From assembly GCA_034509925.1 (NCBI GenBank), contig CM067528.1:11284501-11348500 (forward strand): a stretch of 64,000 bases of DNA. The letters are read 5' to 3'. Below the pieces are notes generated by a model. It was not told where the DNA came from. It ran no database searches and saw nothing but the letters and a program-made list of their open reading frames with translations. This DNA comes from Hirudinaria manillensis. Lineage: Eukaryota > Annelida > Clitellata > Hirudinida > Hirudinidae. Below are positions 1-12,693 of the stretch, in pieces (positions within the stretch are counted from its first letter, which is position 1; each line of letters begins with the position of its first letter). Both the position numbers and the translations under genes were made by a program.

Positions 1-195
1 AGAGTTTGTATATTGTTAAATGAGTTGTTCAACTACAGTTGTTCAATTCCTCAGTTTTACAATATATGAGAAGTAGTGAAATACTGATGTATAAACAGAG
101 TCAAAAGACTCCATTTTTCAAAAAAGTTAAAGGAAATAACATGCTCTTGTTCATGATCAGCAACAAAGCTTTACAAGCTACACTTTTCTTAATAC

Positions 196-307
196 CTTTA
201 AGGCACATATGTATCCACTATCCTTTTCTCTGGCTAAATAAACATTGCCAAACTTTCCTTTGCCCAGCGGTCTTCCGATATCAAAATGATCCAAAGACCA
301 TCTTCTC
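196..307 (-). CDS. Aurora-type Ser/Thr kinase, one exon (gene truncated by window edge)
   Basis: This exon encodes the start of a protein kinase catalytic domain with the Aurora signature: a [13 protein letters not shown] entry, then the glycine-rich loop [13 protein letters not shown], then the ATP-binding lysine in ALK. Aurora kinases phosphorylate mitotic substrates at centrosomes, spindles or the inner centromere. The exon is bounded by a good acceptor (ttttgccag, just right of 307) and a donor (AAG|gtatta, left of 196), and is 112 nt long. The remaining catalytic exons would lie left of base 1. The variable N-terminal exon(s), expected to the right, could not be recognised. Which Aurora (A, B or the single invertebrate form) cannot be decided from about 37 residues. 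A related AGC/PLK-like kinase is less likely, given the [16 protein letters not shown] string. Confidence 0.8.
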
Positions 308-1623
308 CTGGCAAAATGAATACTATTACATTTTAAATCTACTGGCCGTTTTCCTATACAATACAAATACATGCCTATTTTCCCTGTTGGTCATATTTTC
401 AGTTTGCTTGAGAGGCCTTCTGGATGCCACCTGGACATTACAAGTTTAATCAACAATCGATAGGAGATATGAGTCTTGCAATCAAGCATCTACTCACTTC
501 AGTTTTACCAATTGCATTCATTAGTTCGAATAATTAAAACAAAACCCAAAATTTAAATATTTGTTTTAACAAGGGCAACCCTAAAGTTGGCAGCGAATTA
601 ATAAACGGCACAATAGAAACCTCCGGAGATACAAACGAGACTGTTTTTGTATGTGCCCGCGTTTAATTTAAAGGACATATCGCTATTGGTCGCTCAAAAA
701 TTTAAATTTCCGAATTATATGATTTTAAACCAAGAGTATTTTAAGTTAACTGTATTTTAAAGAAAAATTGCATTGGTTTTGTGGAAATTTATATTTAAAA
801 AATTGTGAAATAACGTCTTAAGATATCTTTTATTTTTAAACTTGTAAGGCACAATAAATCAAAGAATAATTATATACATACATTATATTTTAATGAATAA
901 TGCTACGTATGTAGTGTTACTTTCCAAAAAAGATTCAACTTTAAATTTTGAAATTGCATTTCGAATACATTCGAAGAATCAGACCATTAAAATTTATCTG
1001 TTTAACTATTCAATAATTTAATATAAGTTTATGTTTTTTTTATTCGAAATCATCTGCTTTTGGCAGTATAGTGCAATAACTTTTGAACCGTGTGGCCGCA
1101 AATGCCCTCTCGAATGAAGATTTGATTGGGTCATATTGGTTATTGACATTTATAATTTTAAAATAAGAACTATCGCAATGTCCACCTCCAGGCATTCCAG
1201 AAGAATAAGCCCTGTTATATATTCGGCTCCGCCCATCAATATGAGTGATAGCAAGTTGACGATATACGAAATACGTTTATACTGCGATGTTTGGCTTTGA
1301 TGAATATTTATAATAACGTTTATTTGTAGGCAATTAATTGATTATTCTTTAACATAGATAAAAATTAAACTAAAATTCTAGGATTCCCAAACTTTTCTTT
1401 AGTAACTCTCCTACGTTCCCATAATACAATGAATCCTTTGAATTAGAGCAACCGAGAGTACGATGAACCTGTCCTTAAGGCCATTTTTTAGGAACCGATT
1501 TTTGTTCAAGAATGCCCCTATTTACAGTTTCAGAACTATTTCAGACATGCTCTTTGTCAAGTTTGACAGGTGCCTGTAAATAAGCGTAAATTTTTATTGA
1601 GAAAAAATCGGAGACTATCCCAG
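308..1623. other. Gene-free stretch, AT-rich
   Basis: No convincing exon, repeat or RNA gene was seen. The 5' exon(s) and promoter of the minus-strand Aurora-like kinase should lie here, but no start exon could be picked with confidence. Confidence 0.4.
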
Positions 1624-2100
1624 TTGCACTCTTCCGGTACAAATCCGAACTGTCGGTGCACCTCCAAACTCATTCCACGGAACAGCGGTTTTTATGCGAC
1701 GAATGCCGTTACAGCGGCAAATCGAGACACCAGTTGAATTGTCACCAGAGACTTCACGAGAGAGAAGATATCAACTCTTATAGCTAGAAAACAACTTTGG
1801 CAGCAAATCTCAAAAGACACAAGAGAGAGTTCACACAGTCTCTAATCTTACAAGAACTTCAAGACAGATCTGCTACAGACACATGTGCAATACTGAGGAG
1901 AAACTGAGGAAACACATTCTCAAGTTACGAAGTCATGCAGGAAAATTCGTATATCCTTAGCAGATGTGCAGCTACGCTACAAATCCAGCTCAGGATTTTA
2001 GGATTTGCCCTTCTGCTCCCAAACATTTGTTCCAAGGATGTAATCAGTTCAAGCACTCTGCCGAACTTAGGATCGGAAGCGGTGCAAAGCATTACATTTG
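1624..2100 (+). pseudogene. Decayed partial copy of the C2H2 zinc-finger gene at 7620-8934
   Basis: The stretch is clearly similar to the large last exon of the minus-strand zinc-finger gene, but lies on the plus strand. It starts in the finger with the [13 protein letters not shown] region and follows three more fingers ([19 protein letters not shown] and on). It then jumps directly to the C-terminal tail region (LPNICSKNV...[12 protein letters not shown]), so the segment of several hundred bases between is missing. Stop codons (for example the TAG after AACTCTTA, about 1783) and small indels break the frame. Because the parent segment is a single exon, sequence alone cannot say whether this copy is retroposed or a local DNA duplication. 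No poly(A) tail is obvious at the right end. It is unlikely to encode protein. Confidence 0.85.
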
Positions 2101-2536
2101 ATAAAACATTACGACACAACATTGTTTTATTGATACAAACCCACCATTAAAAGAATTAATAATTCTTACGCCGTACAAATTTGCAAGCTCACGTAATCCA
2201 TTAACCGTATCCTGAAATAGATTGAAAAATAGTAGGTCTAAAAACATAATTTGAGCATTAATTTTAGTAGTTTATATTTTTATAGCATTCTTTATAGCTC
2301 ATTTATGGTGAAAATTAGAATGAATATGCTTTAAGAATTATTAATACTACCCTCGTGAATGTATATTACTTTGTAATGTTTTTTGTCATATTAAAAAAAA
2401 ATTAAAAAAATGCAATTTCAAAGGTATAATCTTTGAAATCTAGGTATTTTATGTCTCTATATAGGCGGCATGTTCTGGTAATTAACTGTTGGCCTCATCT
2501 TGCAAGCATTTTTCGGTAGGCCGTTAAGTGAACCAA
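2101..2536. promoter_or_regulatory. Upstream region of PRMT7
   Basis: An AT-rich stretch of about 430 bases between the zinc-finger pseudogene and the PRMT7 start codon. It should contain the PRMT7 promoter and 5' UTR. No TATA box or initiator stands out enough to mark. Confidence 0.3.
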
Positions 2537-5500
2537 ATGGCTAGTTTTGTTGCTAGGGCGAATTTTAAAACTTGTCAAACGGAATGGGTTGAACAAAACG
2601 AGGAATACGACTACCACCAAGAAGTGGCACGGTGAGCTCCTTTAATGCTTAGAAAATGTTCGAACATGACCGTAATGTGTGAAAACTCGTAGCAGTCTTG
2701 CTTTAAAATGTTTCTCATTGTTCTAAGCAGGTCGGGTTATGGGGATATGCTGCATGACAAGGAGAGGGTAATATTTATTGATGTTTATTTGTCATATATT
2801 TGCTCTTGGATTGTTAGTATATTGTGCTATAGTATACTCCCTCAATAGTTGTTTAAAGTTGTCTAATTAAATATGTGTAAAGTTATTTTAGGCCATGCAC
2901 CAAGTACATGAAGCTTTATTTACAAGTTATGCAAGCATTTTATTACATAACACAATAACCAAATAAATATTAAACTTAATGGGTAAATTATTTTTCACAT
3001 TTAATTGAGTAGTATATTTTTTTTTAAATTTTACCTTTTGTAATTGGAGTGGTGGCATTGAGGCAGCATGTACATATCTACATGTCATGCTAAAGTATTG
3101 AAATGCATTTTTGTATGTTCTCCATACTGACGTCTCAATTGAAACAAAGAAAAAAAGTTAATGTTCGTGTTTTAGTTGACCTATTTTCATTTAATCCAAA
3201 TTATGGCAGAATGACATGTATGAAGCTGCCCTAATGAAGGCCATTAAGGAAATGCACCTCTCTGGGAGAACTGCAGAAGTCCTGGACATCGGGACTGGGA
3301 CGGGTCTGCTTTCCATGATGGCCGTGAAACATGGAGCTGACAGGGTGGTTGCTTGTGAGGTAATGTTCTCATATATTTGGAGACTTTTGAATTGAGCTCA
3401 TGTGTTCATTATGTTTTATGCCTAAAGACTTGAGCCAAAGTTCGGTTCACAATGAATGTTTAAGCACTTAAATCAATTAAGTCAATTAGTACTTATGGTT
3501 TTTTGCTAATGATTGGAGGACCTCAGTGATATGCTTAGTTGTTAACATATTCTTTCTTCAGGCTTTTGTTCCAGTAGCAGAATGTGCCGAATTAGTTATG
3601 GAAGCGAATGACATGAAAGACAAAATAACCCTCGTCAAATCCGTTTCGCACTCATTGACAGGTAGCTCGTGATAACGCATTTGTTATTGTATGCACAGTT
3701 TTATCACCTCTTCTCCCCTCCATTTGATAATCGTTCCATGTTTGGATATCAGCTTTGTTGTGCACCTAGAGATGGGTCTTAATAACTCGGATTGGAAATG
3801 TTAAACTAATTCTTGGTCAATCAAAGTTTATTGTTTGCTTAAAGATAAATGTAGAAGTCGCTTTGTTTATGTGCGACGTTTATGTCACGTTGTTTATGTT
3901 TCTATGGCAACCTTTGCTCGACTTGGATCTTGAGCAATGCTCGGATGGCATCTAAAAGCTAGCTAGCTAGCTTCTTCTTCTTCTTTGTAAAACACTCCGA
4001 CCGGTTAAATTTAACTCCAGCCGAAGACATAGGCGGCCGTGCCAACATCTTGGTAGCAGAAGTATTCGACACCGAACTGATCGGAGAGGGAGCTCTAGAG
4101 ACGTTCAAGCACGCGCTGGAGGAGTTGCTGGAGGAGGACTCCATCGTCATTCCATACTCTGCGGTCATCGTGGCGCAACCGGTCTCTTGTCCTTTCTTCA
4201 GGAACTGGAACAACTTCAGGGACATTTGCCTCGAGGATCACGGAGATTCTGCTCCCGCCAGTCACGACCGGTGCAGCGCGTGCATAAGACCCCCTCGGAG
4301 CTCCGGGGAGTGTCCGGGCCTGCCCTCCGTACATGACATCCAGCTGGACAGTTTGGGATTGGAGAAATTCACTTCCGTGTCGGATCCTCAGATCGTTTTA
4401 AGGTATTTGTGGACAGGGAAGGATTCTTAATAATTATGGGCTTTATTTCTCAATTTTAATGATTCATTTCCTAAATTGTTATTTTAATTTATGTGGATCA
4501 TCTTAATGAAGTCCATTCCCAAAACATAGTTGATAAAAACTAATTGCATAGATTTACAAAGCCAAACCCTAAGGCCCTTGCAAATTAGTGCCTGAATGTC
4601 ATGCAGAAATTTGTTGATATATAAATACAAATTAATATAAATATATAAATTAAAAATATAAATTATAAATATAAATTAAAAAAAAATTCATATTTGACTT
4701 CTAAAATATGGGAACGAACACGAACAATCCTCCTCTCAATTTAGATTTAATTTCAACGGGGAAGCGGCGGATTTGAAGTTCAACGAATCGAGACAGGCTC
4801 AGTTCGTTTCCAATGCCAATGTCGAGGTGGATTGCATCTTCATGTGGTGGGAATTGACCATGGACAGGGATGCTGATGCCATACTCAGCATGGCTCCCTA
4901 CTGGGCACATCCTAAGCATTTTAGAAAGCAGGTTGGATTAGTGACCTTCCTGTTTATTATTAACCACGACATAAAGAATCGGCGATTGTGTAGCAGTCGA
5001 TCGATGCCAACTAACGGGGTTTAATATATTTTAACTGATTCAAAATGAACTTACAACTAATCTTTCACTTTATCAGTGGAGGGACCATTGGATGCAGGCG
5101 GTGTACTACCCAGTGAACACGATAACTGTCAAAGTGCAAGAGAAATTCAACGTCGTAGTGCTTCACGACGAGTTTTCCTTTTGGTTCAATCTGAGCAAGT
5201 CGCCTCTTAGTGCGAGTGCTTTGGAACAAATGAAGAAGGAAATAAACCATTGCAAGTGTGGCCTTCATCTGGCATGCAGTAGGCCAAGATTGGCACTGAT
5301 CAATGACCAGAAACGCAACCAAATCTACTCCAAGGCTCTCAAGAAGGTTTGCTTTTATCGATGTTGCCAATTTCCTTTATGTTGATATTACGTTTCAAAT
5401 AAATATAACTTTTCAGGTTATAAACAATGAAAGTGTCTGCTTGTCATTCAGTGATAACTCCATCTTGCCTGTAATGGCTGCCAAGCTTGGGGCTAAAAAG

Positions 5501-7156
5501 GTTGGCTTTAGTAAGACCCGCTTATGGCGGTTCTCAGTTCAAGAGATGTTTTGATGATTATGTCTACGTCCAGGACTTGTTCTCGTATCGACTGCCATGC
5601 ATTATTAAGTTTCTAGGGTATTTGCATCAAGATCGGATCCATTTATTTCCTAACAACATGGCTGAGAGTGATTGATGAATTGTGATTGAAACAGGTGTTT
5701 GCTGTTCAACCTCAGTCAAGTTCCAGTTTCACAGACGAGTTTGTTAAATTCAACAACTTGGAGGGAAAAGTGAAAGTCTTCAACAGCCCATTCTCCAAAC
5801 TCATCCTTGAAGATTTTGAGGGCGAAGAGGTCGGTGATCTCCGGGTTTATTATAAATTTATTATAATATATTATTATCATAATATTATAAATTTATTGTT
5901 ATACATTTTAAGTTCACCTTCAAAATCAAACTTCAATGATTTATTGGGTTTTATTACCTGCCCTTTGTTTTAGTCTGAGCATTTCCCAAAATAATTAATT
6001 AGTTATTAAAATATCATTTTATTTAAAATATATAAACCATAATTAATAAAATATAATAAATATATAAAGCAAAATTCTTATGCTGGAGCATTTAACCTCT
6101 CCCTCACCTCAGTAATTTACCCTCATCTTAAAATGTTGTCCAGATCAATACCATAATAGGAGAGCCATTTCTCACTAGTTCGAAGTTACCCTGGGAAGAT
6201 GTCCGCTTTCTTTATGCCAAAGATGAGCTGGCCAAACTATGCAAGACCCCGTCGGGGTTTCCAGACTTCACCCTGATGACCAAAAGCCCGAAGGTCCTTC
6301 CCCAATTGGCTACAATTAAAGGTGTAGCTGTTGAGTTTAAGGACCTGCACAAGGTAAGTTGTAGCTACATCTTCAGCATTCCAGTCTTTTTGGTCTTACT
6401 TGCCAAGCAAATGTCATAAAATTGGACAGTAGATTGTTTCTAAACAACTTTTCATTAAAATAAAGCAATTCTTTGAGCGGCAATGATATTGTTTTTAGGT
6501 GAAGGGCAGACCGGTCGGATTTTGTCAAGGATTTGACTTGAGTCCATTCGATGACATGGTTAATCACTCTTCTCAGCTGGTTGACAGCTGTTTAGAGAGC
6601 CATCCTCTGTGGGAGTATCCAGCAACAGCTCTCACTCCTGAGTTTGAGTTGCTTCAAGTCAACTTTCTGGCACCCTTCATCAGCTCCGTCAGACAGCAGG
6701 AAAGAGTCGGTTTCGTAGACTTCGATGGGTCAGTTGATCTCGGAGCTTTTACAACTATTTTTCGTGATGACTTATCTTTGCCGTCGGAATATTCATTCTG
6801 AATGTTTAGCCTGAGTGCCAAGAAATGCTATTTCCCTGCTTGGCCTTCCATTCTGATGCAAGAACTTTGTTTGCAGCGTTGGAAAGTGTAACGGCATAGC
6901 CATGTGGGTTGACTACAACTTTGACGAGAACAAAAAGGACATGACCATCAGGAACGGACCTACGTCTCCGATCTTGCCGAACCAGGCCATCGAGTGGGAC
7001 CCTCGTACCAAGCAGGGGGTGTTCTTTCTCGATTCCTTCGAGCCCGTCGACGGTGAAGGATGCAGACTGAAATTCAAAACCATTTTCAACGTCAGGTCCT
7101 CGGAGATTCACTTTGAATTCAGCATAATGGATTGCATCGTCAACGTGATCACCTGA
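2537..7156 (+). CDS. PRMT7: Protein arginine N-methyltransferase 7 (PRMT7)
   Basis: Twelve exons: 2537-2631, 2731-2767, 3210-3359, 3562-3661, 4021-4402, 4745-4931, 5077-5346, 5417-5500, 5695-5829, 6144-6353, 6499-6728, 6877-7156. All have GT/AG borders and the frame closes to 719 aa (human PRMT7 is about 692). PRMT7 makes monomethylarginine from S-adenosylmethionine on histones and splicing proteins. The N-terminus has the PRMT7-type [11 protein letters not shown] segment. SAM motif I is [15 protein letters not shown] (about residue 68). The double-E loop [15 protein letters not shown] (E141, E150) is intact. The second, degenerate methyltransferase repeat typical of PRMT7 follows: MAPYWAH...[11 protein letters not shown], then [15 protein letters not shown], then HPLWEYP near residue 600. 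The first ATG is used because it starts the conserved N-terminal segment. Exon 2 is a 37-nt micro-exon. Convergent with the zinc-finger gene. Confidence 0.95.
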
Positions 7157-7243
7157 GTCGAGTTGAGATAACACGGCGCTCGATTTTCATCCGTTCAAAG
7201 CAAACGAGAGTTTTTTTCTCCACGATGTTGAATTTAGGCACAT

Positions 7244-7249
7244 TTTATT
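7244..7249 (-). terminator. Possible poly(A) signal of the minus-strand zinc-finger gene
   Basis: TTTATT on the plus strand reads AATAAA on the minus strand, about 370 bases past the zinc-finger stop. If it is used, the zinc-finger 3' UTR overlaps the PRMT7 3' UTR on the other strand. Other signals nearer the stop may exist in the A/T-rich stretch 7300-7400. Confidence 0.35.
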
Positions 7250-7296
7250 TACAAAAATGCCGGTCGTGCTCCTGCTACATTCTTAAAACCGTTTGA

Positions 7297-7302
7297 AATA
7301 AA
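7297..7302 (+). terminator. Poly(A) signal of PRMT7
   Basis: AATAAA lies about 140 bases after the PRMT7 stop codon. It is the first canonical signal on this strand and gives a short 3' UTR. Confidence 0.6.
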
Positions 7303-7619
7303 ATATTGCTGTCAACAAAATAAAAAATATCAAAATAACTAACAAAAATAAAATAAAGATGACTTTCCGGTGAGAAAATAATTCAAAATAACAAGAAAAT
7401 AGTGCTGCGCAAATATGCAACTTTAACCAATAATTTGGAAGTCTCACTGATGCAATGTAAGGGCAGTCATGATTTGTGTAATTGGATCGGGGTGAGTTAA
7501 AATTGTTTGAATTGCTACGTCTGGCTGCTTCGTCTAGCTGTCCGATTTAGCTGTGAGGTTGCTTCCTCATTCATTACAAAAAGGAAAAAAGTGGTACCGG
7601 TCTGCATGCCATTTCCTTA

Positions 7620-9617
7620 CTATTGCTTGTTGTTTGTAGCTTGGAGGAGTAAGACCAGCTGTTCAGGAAGCACGTTTATGCTTTGCACCGCTTCCGATCC
7701 TAAGTTCGGCAGAGCGCTCGGACCGATTACATTCTTGGAACAAATGTTTGGGAGCTGAACGGCAAACCTTAGGTTCAGAGGCCGATCGGTCGGTTGGGAA
7801 AACACGAGGGCGGGATGATCGGCAGAGGAAAGGGACGTTAGCGGTATCAAGGGGAGCTGGAAATTATTCTGCATCGGGCTGGGTGCCTGCATTCGGGTCA
7901 ACGCATTGAGGAAAGAGTTTGGCTGGGAAGGTGTGAGGATTGCTTGATGCAACTGTGAAAGAGAAAGTGTGTTCTGAGGAATGAGTGGTTGAATCGTTTG
8001 AAACCCTGAGGCAGGTAAGACTTCGGGGCTTGTTTTTGTTCTCTTTTCATGGGATGGCCGATCTTGGTCGGATAGGTTTTTAGAGATGATGTTTCTTGAA
8101 GATTTGCTGTTAGTAAGCTTGTTGGAGATGCCATTTTTCAAGCCACCCTTGCAAGAAGTGACAGTACTGGGCAGTTTCCTCTTTGAGGTCCCTAAAATGG
8201 CTTGTTCCTTTCCATTGAGAGCACTTGCAAATTTGTCAGTTGATGACTCGAGATCACACTTATTCTTATCATCAGGTTGATACATGCCCACTAAAACAGA
8301 AGGGAGAGTCTGCCTATCCTGTTGATGTTTTGTTTCTAGGTGGTTTTGAAAATCCTGAGCTGAATTTGTAGCATAGCTGCACATCTGACAGGGATATACA
8401 AATTTTCCTGCATGACGTCGCGTCTTGAGAATGTGTTTCCTCAGGTTCTCTTGAGTATTGCATGTGTATCTGCAGTAGAGGCACTTGTAAGGTTTCGAGC
8501 CCGTGTGAACTCTCTCGTGTCTTCTGAGATTTGCTGCCAGAGTTGTTTTATAGCTACAAGAGTTGCATTGATATCTTTTATCTCCTTCGTGAAGCCTCTG
8601 GTGGCGCTTCAACTGGTGTCTCGATTTGCCACTGTAACCGCATTCATCGCACAAAAACCGTCGTTCCGTGGAATGAGTTTGGAGGTGCACCGCCAGTTCG
8701 GATTTGTACCGGAAGAGGCCGGTACAACCGGGATAGGGGCACTTGAGTTTCTTGTCGTGCAGTTTCATGTGGGCCGTCAGCTGGCTCAGCTGCATAAACT
8801 GTCTTCCGCACTGACAGCACTGATGACTAGGAGGGAGAACCCCATGTTTTTCGACTTCGCTAGCTCCGTGTTCCCTCAGGGCATGTGCCTGCATGGTCGA
8901 CTTCCTACCGAATTGTTTTTCACAGACGGGGCACCTGATAAATAGAAAATGCTGCCGACACTTCAAAGAAATAATGCCGTTCCGTCGAGAAGATTATCCA
9001 AACGACAAGCAACATACTTGTAGTACATGATGCCAAGGTGGACTTTCAGGTGCCTTCTCATCACGGCTACGTCCGCAAACTGCTTTGTGCAGAAAGTGCA
9101 TTTGAAAGGAAGGCTTCCTGTGTGTTGCCTCAAGTGACTCAGTATCCCAGCTCTGGACATTTTCTTTCCACACTCTGGACAAGCTATTTTTTCATGACTC
9201 CCTCCGTTCTCTGAAATCAGCTGCTGGTATAAAGCCGTGCACTTGGAATCGGCAAAATCTACGTCCTGCTTGTCGACCTCGAATCCGTTTCTTTTTTTGA
9301 AGCCGGGCTGCCTGGAGTCGGCCAGCACGTGGTTCAGTTCGTGAAAGTGAAGCGCGTTCAAGGCGTAGAAGAGCCTTCCGCACCTCTGGCACCTGTAATT
9401 CTTACCGTCACCGGATTTCATTTCCTCTACTTTCCTCAGGTGCGTCCGGGCCAAATTGTGGGTCTTCAGTCTCTCTTGAGACAGGAGTCCGATGCCACAT
9501 ATTTTGCACCAGAACTTTACTTCTTGTTTCTCTACATTAACTGACTAAAATAAATTCAAGTGACTTGTTAATTCATCAAGGTTATATATATATATATAAT
9601 TTTGATGTTAATTTTGA

Positions 9618-9716
<99 letters not shown>

Positions 9717-12693
9717 CATCATTGACTTAAAGCAGGAGACTATATTTATATATATATATATATTTTTTTTTTATATGCAAACAATACATTTTGTCAGAGT
9801 ATTTTTTTTAATACAATAAAAAAGTTTTAAAAAAATTATTAACCTCATCGTTTGACTCAGTCTCCTGCTTTAAGTCAATGATTTTAGAGCTTTCAGGATC
9901 ACTCGGGTTATAAATCATGTCTTCCTTCTTTTGCATAGATGCAACAGTTTCATTACTTTTGTCATTCAAATTTAATATCTCGGAAATGACTACAGGTCCA
10001 TTCTGAGGTTGTATTACTTTGGATTTTTTAGTCAAAAGTTTTGGAGGTCTCCCTCTTTTCCTCTTGACTGAAGACTCAGAGAGGCTGGTTGAACTCTGAT
10101 CATTGATAGAGTTCCCAATGCTCTCCTCAGCTGAATCACCAATGGTGGACATTCTTTGGTCAGATGTAGCTGCTTTGCTAAGGCATTTTGTTTGAAATTT
10201 TTCTAAACATGGTGATTTAAGGTGATTCAATAATTGAAAAACTGTATAAATTTTTGTTCTGCAAATTACACAATCCACCAAGAATTCGCTCTCTTCTAGA
10301 ATGCATGAGGTTTCTTTAGAAAATCTTTCCGAACAATTCTCGTCCAATTTTTTTTCTATTAGTTCCTGGTTGGAAAGAAGGACCACATTTAATGCAGGAA
10401 ATCAAATTATACAGTTTAATATCTACCATACATATTCACTATACTTGTTTGCCAACATCATTCTGAACAATAACACCATTTCTTTATATTATGAATTAAA
10501 TTAGAAAAAATAATAAATAACACTCATCACCTAAAACAAATTGCATTGAGTAATAATCTTTTCTAACAAGCTTCAAGTGGACATAGCTTTGTTAAATACA
10601 TAATATGTTTTATTTATAATTTGTATAAAAAAAAGAAACTGACAGAAAATGAATGACATCACTCAAAGTCATAGAAATTATTTTTAAAGAATTTTCAAAT
10701 TATTTTCAAGTTATTTTATCCTGCTTCAATTATTTGGACTTTGACTTTTCTATTCGAAAGTATTTTAGGAAAAATGATTGTATGATATTTAATAAAAAGT
10801 TAACTGGCTTACTTGTCTTCAGGCATGAGTGGACAGTAGATTTTACATGTATTTAGTATTAATTAGCCAACAAACATCAACAAACAAAATAATAATCAAT
10901 TTTTATTGTAACTACTGTTGTTATTGTTATTCACGATCAAAATTTTCAAGGGGAACAAGTAAAGGCAGACCAAGAAGGCAGAACAAGAAGGCAGACCTCT
11001 CTCTCACCACAAGTTACATCAACTCCTAGTAAAAGTGCTCAGCACTTTAAAAGAAACCTCTTAATTATTAGAAATCACTTTAGCTCTGCTCTAAGAAATG
11101 AACAAAACAAAATGGAATAATTTAATTATGTTATCTTCTGGTCCAAATTGCCACTTTACCAAAGAATGCATCATGCCCAGCTTCAGGTCAAGCGATGAGC
11201 AAACATTTATTATTATTATTATGCCATTTATTTGAAAATTTCAGCTAGGATACTTGACAAAAGGGTTTAAATTGCTCAGGAGCTCAGGGCTCAAAGGGTT
11301 AAGAGGATGTGAAGCCTTTTTAATCAATTGCGATTTCTATACTACCATTCGCTGGCAAATGCAAATCCCTCTCATCAAAAATATGGAGATCATAAGAAGC
11401 TTCTTCAAAAGGATTCTTCAAAAAGAATTATCAAACCAACGATGTTTGCTAATTTTTCAAAAAGAAGCTCACTTCAAATTGTGAGAACAAGTTCCAGTCT
11501 GTAATCAGAATCATAAATAATACTCTTTGCTTAAAATAGATTAAATTAACCTAATTAAATCTACTCAAACTTCAATTTAGTCACAACCAATTGGATCTAA
11601 ACAAATCCATGCTCTCATAAAAATTATCATGGCTGCCTTGGGAAATCAAGTATTTACTAACTCTGTCTAAGTGTCCAACATCTGTTATCTGATCCTTGAT
11701 TTCTGCGCTGGTTCTAATGTAATGTTTGCCAAATTTAAAATCTGATGAATTTGGTTCGAGGTAATCCTGCTTTGTCATAACGTCTTTATTTCCATTATCA
11801 TCAACTGACCGATTAACGGGACCCATGCTCTTGGTTTGTGAAATATTGCAGACATTTTCCTCGACAGAACGTCGAAGTCCTTGCTCGGATTCTTCTGGAA
11901 CAACATTTTGGGAATACGTTTTATTTCTCCTACTGCGACAAGGTTTCTCCAGAGGCAGAATATTTGTATCATCAAAAAAATAGCGAGTGGAAGGTTTCCG
12001 GATTCCAGCAGAGAGTCGAGTAACTATTTGTCTCTGGATTGGAAGTGTTGACACTTTAATGCTGGCTTTTGGACTTTCATCACTTGTTAAATTCTCTTGA
12101 TTCACACTCTCTGAACCAAAATCATTAACAGAATCGCCATTTGTATCAATCAGTTGGCCTGATGATTTCCTCCTTTGTAAACAGATGTTATCATTTGATC
12201 CTCTTTCTGAGAACATAGCAAGCATATTTAATGCTCTGCAGTGCTCTAAAACATTCTTAAAGCTTATTTGAACAGACTTATCTAGTGAAACACATTGCTG
12301 AACGTCTTCAATAACTTCATTAGCTTTTAAGGAATTGTCATTTTGTACAATTAATTTAAAAAACGTTCTCAAATTAATTTTGTCGAGTTCATTTTTAATT
12401 CCAGAATCTAAAACCGACAGTATCTCTTCACTTTCGTTTGGAAATGACTTTTCTGTGGTAGGCATTACTCCAGGTGTCAGATCACGTTTTGTTGAACTTC
12501 CAGCAGAAATAATTTTATTGCAAAACAAGGACATGTTACTATCGTCAACACCAACTATATTTTCCCTAAGTGTATTTAGTCCGCATACTTGTTGCTTGTG
12601 CTGAATATAGTTTTCAAGTCCCTGGATCTTTTGGTTGCACGTCAAACAAATGTGCTGGTCGGAGGCTGGAGTTGCAACTTGAGATACGAACAT
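7620..12693 (-). CDS. Multi-C2H2 zinc-finger protein with AT-hook, four coding exons
   Basis: Coding exons in gene order: 12693-11662, 10365-9844, 9544-9018, 8934-7620. The frame closes to about 1131 aa. The ATG at 12693 has an in-frame stop just upstream. Exon 1 begins with a C2HC-like finger ([22 protein letters not shown]) followed by a low-complexity linker. Exon 2 has another C2HC-like finger (CVICRTK...HLKSPC) and an AT-hook-like [10 protein letters not shown]. Exons 3-4 carry eleven C2H2 fingers, one split by an intron ([12 protein letters not shown]). The tail is Leu/Pro/Gln-rich and contains RPLNLR, loosely similar to a CtBP-binding PxDLS motif. It is most likely a nuclear DNA-binding regulator; I do not recognise an orthologue. 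The exon 1 donor (AGA|gttagt at 11662) is the weakest call: reading on reaches a stop at 11581. Part of this gene was copied to 1624-2100. Confidence 0.85.
9581..9770. repeat. (TA)n microsatellite in zinc-finger intron
   Basis: A long, nearly pure TA tract (core about 9620-9710, shorter runs on both sides) inside the intron between the second and third coding exons of the zinc-finger gene. The translated IYIYIY reading frame here is meaningless. Confidence 0.95.
9718..9882. repeat. Inverted 24-bp copy of an exon segment next to the (TA)n tract
   Basis: Bases 9718-9741 are an exact reverse complement of 9859-9882. The right-hand copy lies inside the coding exon (it encodes the I-I-D-L-K-Q-E-T region of the zinc-finger protein); the left-hand copy is intronic, at the edge of the (TA)n tract. 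This is a small inverted duplication with about 117 bases between the arms. Confidence 0.9.

Noticed and set aside
39-449. 136-aa plus-strand ORF at the left edge
   Set aside because: It is antisense to the Aurora-like kinase exon and shows no family resemblance.
9565-9819. 84-aa IYIYIY ORF
   Set aside because: It is a translation of the (TA)n tract plus the inverted exon copy, not a gene.
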